Assembly: GCA_910578405.1 (NCBI GenBank)
Contig: CAJTQO010000062.1
Coordinates: 1-11,687 of the forward strand
DNA: 11,687 nucleotides
DNA from: an uncultured Lachnospiraceae bacterium
GTDB lineage: Bacteria > Bacillota > Clostridia > Lachnospirales > Lachnospiraceae
Direction: 5' to 3'
Within the stretch, counting starts at the first letter, position 1; the number at the start of each line of letters is the position of its first letter. The notes under the pieces were generated by a model. The model worked only from the letters and a program-made list of their open reading frames with translations. It searched no databases and was not told the DNA's origin. Positions 4,988-11,687 of the stretch are shown here, piece after piece. A program made the translations under genes and the position numbers.

Positions 4988-6592
4988 ATGCCATTATTTG
5001 GAAGTTTGCATATTGGCACGTCTGGACTGCAGACGGCACAAAATACATTAAACACAACCGCGCATAATATGGCGAATGCGGATACCAAGGGGTATACGAG
5101 ACAGCAGATACTGCTTGGCACAAGAAGCTATGTAACGATTTCACCCAGCGCTTCCGCTATTTCTTATCAGCAGTATGGCCTGGGTGTTTATTATGAGCAG
5201 ACAAGGCAGGTCAGGGATATCTTTTTGGATAAGACGTTCCGCAAGGAAACAGGGCGGGGAGCGTTTTATGAAACGAATACAAAAGTCATTGAAGAGATGG
5301 AAGATCTTATGGGGGAATTCCAGGGAGTGGAATTTTCCGCATCGTTGAAGAATCTGTGGAAGTCTATGCAGGATTTATATGAAGACCCATGCGAACTGAC
5401 GAACCAGAATATGTTTATTTCCCGCTGTGACCAGTTCCTGACAAGGGCAAAGCTGGTATACGAAGGGCTGTGTGACCAGCAGAGCAACCTGAACAAACAG
5501 GTGGAAAACATGGTGGAGAAAATCAATGACTATGGCGAAGAGCTGGTGTACATCAATAAGCAGATTATGCGGATGGAAGCCGGGGAAGTGGAACATGCCA
5601 ATGACCTTCGGGACCGGAGAAACGTTATATTGGATGAATTGGCGAAAATGGGCAAGGTCAGCTATGAGGAAGATATCAACGGCGTGGTCAGCGTGAAGTT
5701 TGAAGATGTTGATTTTGTCACTTCGGATTTGGTAAATAAAGTGGAATTATATACGGATAAGAAAACAGGTTTCCATACGCCGTATTGGAAACAGTTGGCT
5801 AATTTTAAGAAAAACCAATATGGGGAAGAGGAACTTGATTTGGATGCGGCTAGGATTTACGATCCGACCCAGAAGATATCCACAGTGATGAATACGGATA
5901 TCGGTTCTTTAAGGGCAACTCTGCTGGCCAGAGGCGAGAAACATGCCACTTACCAGGATTTGGAAAATGAAAGCGCATATAATAAGGAAATTTCTCAGTC
6001 ATTGTTAATGAATGTGCAGGCGGAATTTGACCGGCTGGTGCATTATGTGACTACATCCATCAACGATGCGCTGCGGCAGGCGGCATTGAGTGAGCCGGAT
6101 ACCGGATACTTAAAAGACAGCAATGGGAACCCTTATCAAATGTTTGAACTCATTTCCACGGATCCGGATAAGGGATATTCCATTGCGAATATGGTTGTCA
6201 GTGAAGAATTAAAGCGGGAGCCAGGCAGTTTGTCCTTCCGGCTGAAAGATGATTCGGAAGATAAGGCGGCGATTAGAAATATGCTGAATGCCTTTGAGGC
6301 GGAAACTTATGTGCTGAATCCGAACCTTCAAACGAAAACGAATATCAACCGTTTTTACAATGCATTGGTAAATCAGATTAGCAATACAGGGAAATTAAAT
6401 AAGGACTTCTTAAAAGCACAGGAAGCCACTATTAATGAAACCAGTGCGGCAAGGGAACAGGTTCTTGGCGTATCGACGGATGAGGAGATGGAATTTATGA
6501 TTAAATTCCAGAATGCATTCAATGCATCCAGCCGTTATATTAACGTAATTGATGAGATGATTGAACATGTGATTAATACATTGGGAAGGTAA
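4988..6592 (+). CDS. flgK: Flagellar hook-associated protein 1, FlgK (first copy)
   Basis: FlgK forms the first ring of the hook-filament junction outside the cell and is exported by the flagellar type III system without a signal peptide. The 534 residues include the canonical N-terminal rod/hook helix, with FGSLHIGTSGLQTAQNTLNTT (residues 4-24) and NMANADTKGYTRQQ (27-40). The internal YINKQI and ANDLRDRRNVILDEL stretches (188-193 and 204-218) are typical of FlgK. The C-terminal helix has GVSTDEEMEFMIKFQNAF near 494-511 and ends INTLGR, close to the classic family ending. ATG 4988 follows AGGAGAGGTGAT. The variable middle (about 230-440) is the surface domain. Of the two FlgK copies this one is closer to the standard family in its ends, so it is the better candidate for the main junction protein. 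Confidence 0.94.
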   Translation: MPLFGSLHIGTSGLQTAQNTLNTTAHNMANADTKGYTRQQILLGTRSYVTISPSASAISYQQYGLGVYYEQTRQVRDIFLDKTFRKETGRGAFYETNTKVIEEMEDLMGEFQGVEFSASLKNLWKSMQDLYEDPCELTNQNMFISRCDQFLTRAKLVYEGLCDQQSNLNKQVENMVEKINDYGEELVYINKQIMRMEAGEVEHANDLRDRRNVILDELAKMGKVSYEEDINGVVSVKFEDVDFVTSDLVNKVELYTDKKTGFHTPYWKQLANFKKNQYGEEELDLDAARIYDPTQKISTVMNTDIGSLRATLLARGEKHATYQDLENESAYNKEISQSLLMNVQAEFDRLVHYVTTSINDALRQAALSEPDTGYLKDSNGNPYQMFELISTDPDKGYSIANMVVSEELKREPGSLSFRLKDDSEDKAAIRNMLNAFEAETYVLNPNLQTKTNINRFYNALVNQISNTGKLNKDFLKAQEATINETSAAREQVLGVSTDEEMEFMIKFQNAFNASSRYINVIDEMIEHVINTLGR

Positions 6593-6603
6593 GGTGAAGA
6601 GGG

Positions 6604-8505
6604 ATGCCATCACAATTTTTCGGTTTATCAATAGCAGCTTCCGGTTTGCGTGCCGCCAATGCGGCGCTGAATACCACCGGCAATAACATTTCCAATGTAT
6701 ATACGGAAGGCTACAGCAGGCAGCAGGTGACGCAGGAAGCCGCCAATGCGCTGCGTGTGTTTGCCACATACGGCTGTGCCGGGGCCGGTGTGGATACGGT
6801 AGCGATAGAACGTGTGCGGGACTCTTTTTATGATATGCGGTTCCGGGAAAATAACTCTACATTAATGGAATATGATATAAAGAATTATTACTGCTCCACT
6901 CTGGAAGATTATTTTGACGATGACGGCGTATCCGGTTTTGCGGCTATTTTTAAAGCATTTTCCAATGCGCTGGAATCATTGTCCACCAACAGGAGTTCTA
7001 CGGAGCATAAACAGCAGTTTATCGGTTCAGCGCAGAAAATGGCGGAATATTTCAATAATACGGCAGGGAATTTAAGGGAACTGCAAAAGGATGTCAACGC
7101 GGAAATTAAGATTCGTATTGACCGTATCAATTCCATTGCCACAGAACTGGCTACGATTAATAAGCAGATTAATGTAATAGAAATGTCCGGCAACAATGCT
7201 AGGGCAAATGAATTGCGGGACAAACGGGATTTGTTCCTGGATGAATTGTCGGAAATCGTGGATGTGGAGACGGAAGAATTTCCGCTCACCGATGCCAATA
7301 ACCCGGAGAGAGAGACAGGAGGCACACGGTTTATCGTATATATTGCCGGTGGACAGTGTCTGGTGGATAATACGGATTTCCATACGCTGGAGTGTGTGTC
7401 CAGGAAGGATGATGAGAAAATCAACCAAATGGATGCGGAAGGGCTTTATAATATATTCTGGGACAATGGGAATGATTTTAACTTAAACAATGCTTCCATG
7501 AAAGGCTCCCTGCGCGGGCTGGTGGCCATGAGGGACGGCAATAACAACCAGGCGTTTTCCGGACTGGTGACAGGTGTAGCCCAGGGCATAACAGGAACGG
7601 AAGTAAAGGTAAAAGTGACCCAGGAGCATTTAAAAAATATGGATAAATCCACGCTTCCGAATTATCCTACGGATAAGGGCGGCGATATTCTCATTGGGAA
7701 TACTCAGTTTTATTATAAATCCTGGACATATGATGAAGCGACAGAGACTTATACGTTCATTATGAACGATGCAAAGAGCGATAATAAGGTGACTTCGGCT
7801 ATGATGGGGAAAGAAGCGGAAGTGGGCAAAAATATCAATTATCAGGGAATTCCTTATTATTTGGCGCAGATGAATGAGTTTGTACGTTCTTTTTCAGCAA
7901 AAGTCAATGAGATATTTGGAAAAGGGTATGACGTAAACGGAGATTTGTTTGGCCGGGAGCTGGATGCCAATGGAAATGTAATAAAGGGGAACTCATTAAC
8001 GTTCTTTACCGCGCAGAAGCCCGTGGCAGATAAAGGGTATACTTCATCCCAGTATGGGTTGGATGATTTTGAGGATGATAACGGTTATTATGAAATGACG
8101 GCTTTTAATATTCAGATTGACAGCCGATTGTTAGCCAACGCCGATTTGCTTGGCACGAAATCCACTTCGGATATCGGTGTGGAGGAGTGCGGCCAGGTGG
8201 ATGAACTGAAAGCGACCTTGGTGGATAAGACAAAATTCAGTTTCCGGAACAGTACGGCTGCGGAATTCCTGGATACGCTTATTTCGGATGTGGCGCTGAA
8301 TAAAGGCAATGCGAAGAATTTTTACGATACGTATTATGGAATTGCGGTGACGATTGAAAACCAGAGAGCTTCCATTTCCAGTGTGGATGAGGATGAAGAA
8401 GCGATGAACATGATTCGGTTTGAGAACGCTTATACGCTGTCTTCCAAAATGATACAGACGCTGACGGAAGTCTATGACAGGCTGATTCTGCAGACCGGGG
8501 TATAA
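6604..8505 (+). CDS. flgK: Second, divergent FlgK-like hook-associated protein
   Basis: It starts 11 bases after the first flgK with AAGGTGA (6591-6597), so the two are co-transcribed. The N-terminal motif FFGLSIAASGLRAANAALNTT (residues 5-25) and NNISNVYTEGYSRQQ (27-41), the middle INKQINVIE and ANELRDKRDLFLDEL (about 201-215), and the C-terminal DEDEEAMNMIRFENAY (595-610) all mark it as FlgK family. At 633 residues it is about 100 longer than its neighbour. The central domain is different, with an inserted segment around 320-440, and the C-terminal motif lacks the usual GV-(N/S)-x-DEE form. It could form a second junction ring, work with another filament type or replace FlgK in part; none of this is shown by sequence. 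It is a paralogue, not a frameshifted piece of the first. Confidence 0.88.
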   Translation: MPSQFFGLSIAASGLRAANAALNTTGNNISNVYTEGYSRQQVTQEAANALRVFATYGCAGAGVDTVAIERVRDSFYDMRFRENNSTLMEYDIKNYYCSTLEDYFDDDGVSGFAAIFKAFSNALESLSTNRSSTEHKQQFIGSAQKMAEYFNNTAGNLRELQKDVNAEIKIRIDRINSIATELATINKQINVIEMSGNNARANELRDKRDLFLDELSEIVDVETEEFPLTDANNPERETGGTRFIVYIAGGQCLVDNTDFHTLECVSRKDDEKINQMDAEGLYNIFWDNGNDFNLNNASMKGSLRGLVAMRDGNNNQAFSGLVTGVAQGITGTEVKVKVTQEHLKNMDKSTLPNYPTDKGGDILIGNTQFYYKSWTYDEATETYTFIMNDAKSDNKVTSAMMGKEAEVGKNINYQGIPYYLAQMNEFVRSFSAKVNEIFGKGYDVNGDLFGRELDANGNVIKGNSLTFFTAQKPVADKGYTSSQYGLDDFEDDNGYYEMTAFNIQIDSRLLANADLLGTKSTSDIGVEECGQVDELKATLVDKTKFSFRNSTAAEFLDTLISDVALNKGNAKNFYDTYYGIAVTIENQRASISSVDEDEEAMNMIRFENAYTLSSKMIQTLTEVYDRLILQTGV

Positions 8506-8600
8506 GCGGCATGGAATTAAGCATTATATGGCGTAGGGCTGTGATATGCGGCATGAGAGCTGACAGAAGCGGTTTATGGTAAGAAAGAGAGGGTTTCGCT
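8506..8600. other. Gap between the second flgK and flgL
   Basis: This is the longest gap inside the flagellar operon. It contains GCGGCATG twice (8506 and 8548) but no strong hairpin, T-run or sigma-28 promoter that I can see. The end of the gap carries the flgL ribosome binding site. Confidence 0.5.
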
Positions 8601-10238
8601 ATGCGGATGACGAATAAGATTATGCAGAATAATTCCCTGTATAATATTAACAATAATAAGCAATTGGTAAATAAACTGAGTACGATGATGTCCACCAACA
8701 AGAAAATCACCCGTCCGTCGGATGATCCGGTTATCGCCGTAAGGGCGCTGCGTTTGCGCAGCGATGTGGCGCAGATTACGCAGTATGATGAGAAGAATGC
8801 CGAGGATGCAAAGAGCTGGCTGAAAGTAACCGGGGACGCGCTGAATACCACGACGGAAGTGCTGCGTAAGATGGTGGAGCTGGCCGGAAGGGGTGCGGAA
8901 AAGGATTTGGGGTATGATAACCTGGAGATTATCGTGACCCAGTTGAAATCGCTGCGGGATGAGTATTACGGCACGGGCAATGTGGATTTTGCTGGCAGGT
9001 ATATTTTTACAGGGTTCCGGACGAATTCTACATTGACTTACACGGATAATGCGAAAGATGATTTCCGCATTTGTGAAAAAATGAATATTTCCGATATCGG
9101 GACTTTAAATTATACGAGCATTGGGGATTTAAAGGGGATTTCCAAGGAGAATTACGATCCCAAGACGGATCCCAATCCTGGTGAAGTGGAGAACAATATA
9201 AACAATGCCAATATTTACCGGATGATGTTAGCGTATGATGATTTGAAGAGCTTGGCGGATGGGCAGGAGTTAAAGATTGAATATGTGACGGATCCGTCGA
9301 AGCTGCAGGATGTAAATGCAGCGCCGCCTAATAATGGTTTGACTACATTGGTGGCTCCTGCTGATATTGTATATATGTCTACAACGGACGTGCCGAATCC
9401 TTATGAAGCGATTCAGCAGCCGGGGAATGCGGGCAAAGCGATATTGGTAAAGGAGACGGGAGAGTTATTAATCGGTAATGATTTGTATGATAAAATTAAA
9501 AACAACATGACGCCTCCTGTTACGGAAGACACCCAAATCCGGGTAACGTATGAGAAGAACTCATGGAAGACAGGAGACATGAGGCCGCAGCATTATTTTG
9601 AATGCACGAAAAACCCGGATACGACGGACGCCATTAATTATAACTGGAGTTTGGATGAGACTACCAATCCCCCCACCCCATATATTTCTCTGGACGGAGA
9701 GCGGCAGGATATTGAATATGATGTGGGCTATAACCAGAAGATTCTTGTCAATACCATGGCGGGCGATGTATTTTCCACCAATATGGACCGTGTAATTGAC
9801 GATTTGGAGCAGGCATTGTCCAAGCTGAAAGAAATTAACACAGCAAAAACCAATATGGATTTGATAAAAAAGGAGATAAAAGAAGGGGAAGCAGGGTATG
9901 ATAATATCGTAAAAACCTGTGAAGCGGCAGATAAGGCATTTGCTTTTATCCGCGAAAATATGCAGAAACAGTTTGAACATTTGATTTCGCAGGTGGAAGG
10001 GTTCCAGGCTGACGCTAACGTGGCGGTAACGGATAATGGCACCAGGGCAGACCGTCTGGATCTGATTATGAACCGTCTGACCACGCAGAAGACTACATTC
10101 CAGACTCTGCAGTCGGAAAATGAGGATATTGACGTTACGGAAGTTATGGTACAGCTTACCAGTATGGACAATTCTTACAATTCCGCACTGATGGCGACTG
10201 GCAAAATTATGAAGAATTCGCTGATGAATTATATTTAG
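8601..10238 (+). CDS. flgL: Flagellar hook-associated protein 3, FlgL (long form)
   Basis: FlgL makes the second ring of the hook-filament junction, between FlgK and flagellin. The N-terminal flagellin-like helix carries ITRPSDDPVIAVRALRLRSD (residues 36-55), the RPSDDP family signature. The C-terminus holds DVTEVMVQLTSMDNSYNSALMATGKIM (about 511-537), as in FlgL. The total of 545 residues is far above the roughly 300 of Bacillus and E. coli FlgL. The extra sequence is in the middle (about 130-440), with proline-bearing linkers such as NAAPPNN, MTPPVTED and TTNPPTPY that suggest added surface domains. ATG 8601 follows AGAGGG (8588-8593). A 95-base gap separates it from flgK, with no clear terminator, so it is probably in the same operon. 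Confidence 0.93.
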   Translation: MRMTNKIMQNNSLYNINNNKQLVNKLSTMMSTNKKITRPSDDPVIAVRALRLRSDVAQITQYDEKNAEDAKSWLKVTGDALNTTTEVLRKMVELAGRGAEKDLGYDNLEIIVTQLKSLRDEYYGTGNVDFAGRYIFTGFRTNSTLTYTDNAKDDFRICEKMNISDIGTLNYTSIGDLKGISKENYDPKTDPNPGEVENNINNANIYRMMLAYDDLKSLADGQELKIEYVTDPSKLQDVNAAPPNNGLTTLVAPADIVYMSTTDVPNPYEAIQQPGNAGKAILVKETGELLIGNDLYDKIKNNMTPPVTEDTQIRVTYEKNSWKTGDMRPQHYFECTKNPDTTDAINYNWSLDETTNPPTPYISLDGERQDIEYDVGYNQKILVNTMAGDVFSTNMDRVIDDLEQALSKLKEINTAKTNMDLIKKEIKEGEAGYDNIVKTCEAADKAFAFIRENMQKQFEHLISQVEGFQADANVAVTDNGTRADRLDLIMNRLTTQKTTFQTLQSENEDIDVTEVMVQLTSMDNSYNSALMATGKIMKNSLMNYI

Positions 10239-10267
10239 GATTTGTTGTATTAAGTAAGGAGAAGGTC

Positions 10268-10723
10268 ATGACGATTACAACGAAGGTATTTGGAGAAATA
10301 ACAGTTGATGAAGAAAAGATTATCCACTTCCCCGGGGGGATTATCGGATTTCCCGATTTGACGGAGTTTGCCATGCTGCACGATGCGGACAACGGCATTG
10401 CGTCCATTCATTGGCTGCAGTCCATACAAGAGCCAGGTTTTGCCATGCCGGTGATTGACCCGTTGGTTGTAAAGGAGGATTATAATCCGGAGGTGGATGA
10501 TGAACTGTTAAAGCCTCTTGGGACTTGGAAAGAAGACGAAGTGCTGGTGTTGGTTACATTGACAGTGCCGCAGGATTTGACAAAAATGTCGGTCAATCTG
10601 AAAGGCCCCATTATCATCAACGGTGGGAACAGGACAGCATGTCAGGCAATTATAGAAGGGGAGGAATATAAGGTAAAGTTCCCAATCTATGATATCCTGC
10701 AGGCGAAGAAAGCAGGTGAATAA
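10268..10723 (+). CDS. fliW: Flagellar assembly factor FliW
   Basis: FliW binds CsrA and blocks its RNA binding. Cytoplasmic flagellin in turn captures FliW, so flagellin synthesis follows export (worked out in Bacillus subtilis). The 151 residues match the family in length. The fold markers are KIIHFPGGIIGFPDLTEF (about 17-34), FAMPVIDP (about 58-65), the long strand VLVLVTLTVPQDLTKMSVNLKGPIIIN (about 92-118), and the final PIYDIL. ATG 10268 follows AAGGAG (10256-10261). It directly abuts csrA: the FliW stop TAA is immediately followed by the csrA ATG, so equal and coupled production is likely. No residue stands out as missing. Confidence 0.96.
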   Translation: MTITTKVFGEITVDEEKIIHFPGGIIGFPDLTEFAMLHDADNGIASIHWLQSIQEPGFAMPVIDPLVVKEDYNPEVDDELLKPLGTWKEDEVLVLVTLTVPQDLTKMSVNLKGPIIINGGNRTACQAIIEGEEYKVKFPIYDILQAKKAGE

Positions 10724-10942
10724 ATGTTAGCCTTATCCAGAAGGAAGAATGAAGCGCTGATTATTAACAACAATGTGGAGATTACAATACTTGAGATTAA
10801 AGGCGAGCAGGTGAAGATAGGGATTGCCGCGCCGAAAGAAGTCCCGATTTACCGCAAAGAGGTTTACGTGCAGATTCAGGATGCCAATAAAGCGGCGGTA
10901 GAAACGGATGGGATGGAGGCACTGAAGAAGCTGTTGGGATAG
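10724..10942 (+). CDS. csrA: Carbon storage regulator CsrA (RsmA family)
   Basis: CsrA is a small dimeric protein that binds GGA-containing RNA sites and, in flagellated Firmicutes, represses flagellin translation. The 72 residues begin MLALSRRKNEALIINN, with the standard core ITILEIKGEQVKIGIAAP (20-37) and VPIYRKEVY (40-48). The RNA-binding Leu4 and Arg44 are both present. The helix after residue 50 is slightly longer than in enteric CsrA, as expected for the FliW-responsive group. ATG 10724 follows AGGTGA (10714-10719), which lies inside the fliW coding end. Its position last in the late flagellar operon, next to fliW, supports control of flagellin rather than a general carbon role, although both are possible. 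Confidence 0.97.
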   Translation: MLALSRRKNEALIINNNVEITILEIKGEQVKIGIAAPKEVPIYRKEVYVQIQDANKAAVETDGMEALKKLLG

Positions 10943-10977
10943 GCGGCTGGAAGTTTAGTTAGAAAAGATATGGTTTG

Positions 10978-11001
10978 CCTGTTATCCGCTTTGGGAACAG
11001 G
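10978..11001 (+). other. Stem-loop downstream of csrA
   Basis: CCTGTT (10978-10983) pairs with AACAGG (10996-11001) around a 12-base loop. There is no T-run after it. It lies 35 bases past the csrA stop and may act with the stronger hairpin at 11026, or may be chance. Confidence 0.25.
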
Positions 11002-11025
11002 GGAGCAATAGGATAGGGTAGTTGG

Positions 11026-11053
11026 CAGGCGGCATGAAAATGCCGCCTGTTGT
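11026..11053 (+). terminator. Perfect 10-bp hairpin with GAAA loop, terminator-like but weak T-run
   Basis: CAGGCGGCAT (11026-11035), loop GAAA, ATGCCGCCTG (11040-11049): ten uninterrupted pairs, followed by TTGTGC instead of a T-tract. It lies between csrA and the glycosyltransferase-like gene and ends 11 bases before that gene's ribosome binding site. It may give partial termination, mark a processing point or stabilise the csrA mRNA end. Confidence 0.55.
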
Positions 11054-11073
11054 GCATAGAAGGAGAATATGGT

Positions 11074-11687
11074 ATGGGAACGGTGGCGTTTTTAATATCT
11101 TACGATGAGGAGCGTTATCTGGAGGAATGCGTTTACTATATTAAAAGACTGCAGGCGCCTGCAGGGATTCAGGTTGAGATTGCAGGCGTTAGGGATGTGT
11201 CCGGGGAGGAAGGGGCGTTATTGGAAGCCGTAAGGGAGAACCAGGCGGAATATAAAGTCTGCCTGGATCAGCGTATGTTTCTTGTGGATGATCACTTTTT
11301 ATATAAGATGTTGGAGTTTTTCTGGCGGAATCCGAAAGTGGGCGCAGCAGGGATATTGGGCGGCGGTTCTCTGGAAGGGACGGAACAGGGACGGCTGCTT
11401 TTATGGGATGAAAACGGGATAGGGGAATTTCATGTTTGGAGGGAAGAGGGGAAAGACGGAAGCGTGCAAGAAGCCAGAAGCGTTCCGGAAGGCGTGGAGG
11501 CCAGAGGGGAGGAAGGGCAAGGAGCCGTCCTGGAAAGAGGAGAGGAAGAAGCCGGAAGCGTTCCGGAAGGCGTGGAGGCCAGAGGGGAGGAAGGGCAAGG
11601 AGCCGTCCTGGAAAGAGGAGAGGAAGAAGCCGGAAGCGTTCCGGAAGGCGTGGAGGCCAGAGGGGAGGAAGGGCAAGGAGCCGTCCT
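11074..11687 (+). CDS. Glycosyltransferase-like protein with internal 26-residue repeats (5' part)
   Basis: The frame is open to the window end, giving 204 full codons without a stop. ATG 11074 follows AAGGAG (11060-11065); the ATG at 11069 hits a stop after eight codons. Residues 5-97 (AFLISYDEERYLEECVYYIKRL, EYKVCLDQRMFLVDDHFLYKMLEFF, NPKVGAAGILGG) resemble the N-terminal half of a glycosyltransferase-2-like family (Glyco_tranf_2_5, PF13712, from memory), members of which sit in flagellar clusters. The usual YL-HQD-type motif reads CLDQRMF here, and the SM-x-GYN stretch is not recognisable, so activity is doubtful. From residue 133 the protein consists of 26-residue acidic repeats to the window end. 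A role in flagellin or surface glycosylation is suggested only by position. The C-terminal half is not visible. Confidence 0.68.
   Translation, partial: MGTVAFLISYDEERYLEECVYYIKRLQAPAGIQVEIAGVRDVSGEEGALLEAVRENQAEYKVCLDQRMFLVDDHFLYKMLEFFWRNPKVGAAGILGGGSLEGTEQGRLLLWDENGIGEFHVWREEGKDGSVQEARSVPEGVEARGEEGQGAVLERGEEEAGSVPEGVEARGEEGQGAVLERGEEEAGSVPEGVEARGEEGQGAV
11470..11687 (+). repeat. 78-bp in-frame tandem repeat, two full copies and a partial third
   Basis: Copies begin at 11470, 11548 and 11626; the third is cut after 62 bases by the window end. The unit is exactly 78 bases, so each copy adds 26 codons in frame: EAGSVPEGVE, ARGEEGQGAV, LERGEE. Per unit there are eight Glu, two Arg and six Gly, net charge about -6, probably disordered. 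Copy 1 differs from copies 2 and 3 by one base (AGA for GGA, giving Arg for Gly at unit position 3). Such identity points to recent expansion by slippage or recombination. Confidence 0.95.

Noticed and set aside
11401..11676. Open frame on the - strand encoding three repeats of a Phe/Ser/Leu-rich unit
   Set aside because: It is the mirror of the 78-bp repeat: a unit divisible by three and free of stops is open on both strands. There is no ribosome binding site for it, and the + strand frame continues a recognisable protein.
1..11687. CRISPR array, insertion sequence, tRNA or rRNA
   Set aside because: No spaced short palindromic repeats, transposase frame, terminal inverted repeats or cloverleaf were found. 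The only tandem array has no spacers and is coding.

Overview
The window looks like a Lachnospiraceae-type (Clostridia, Firmicutes) chromosome. Every supported gene lies on the + strand, ribosome binding sites are strong and purine-rich, and the order birA - coaX - dusB - greA is followed by a Gram-positive flagellar late operon of the flgM - flgN - flgK - flgL - fliW - csrA type. The family assignment rests on gene order, a tandem pair of flgK genes and an oversized FlgL. It is an inference, not a database match.

Region 1 (1-3830) is housekeeping. It holds the last codons of a probable BirA biotin-protein ligase, a small protein resembling DUF6145 with a TTG start, CoaX (type III pantothenate kinase, first step of CoA synthesis), DusB (tRNA-dihydrouridine synthase), an unrecognised 256-residue protein, and the transcript-cleavage factor GreA. 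The first four genes are tightly packed and probably one transcript. A near-consensus sigma-A promoter sits inside the 3' end of the unrecognised gene, and a weaker one lies just downstream; these probably give greA its own transcription.

Region 2 (3831-4159) is a 329-bp boundary. It contains a weak greA-proximal hairpin, a strong intrinsic terminator (3995-4036), an inverted repeat and a very good sigma-28 (sigma-D/FliA) promoter: TAAA, exactly 15 bases, then TCCGATAT. The transcript would begin about where a 6-bp hairpin starts, just ahead of the flgM ribosome binding site.

Region 3 (4160-10942) is the late flagellar operon: FlgM (anti-sigma-28), FlgN (chaperone for hook-filament junction proteins), two different FlgK proteins (534 and 633 residues), a large FlgL (545 residues), FliW and CsrA. 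The sigma-28 promoter in front of the anti-sigma-28 gene closes a feedback loop. FliW and CsrA form the known partner-switch that ties flagellin translation to filament assembly.

Region 4 (10943-11687) has two stem-loops without a good U-tract, then the 5' part of a glycosyltransferase-like gene. From codon 133 this gene carries an in-frame 78-bp tandem repeat (26 residues, acidic and glycine-rich), with two full copies and a third cut off by the window end. The copies differ at a single base. This nearly identical coding repeat, in a gene plausibly linked to flagellin or cell-surface glycosylation, is the most unusual item in the window.
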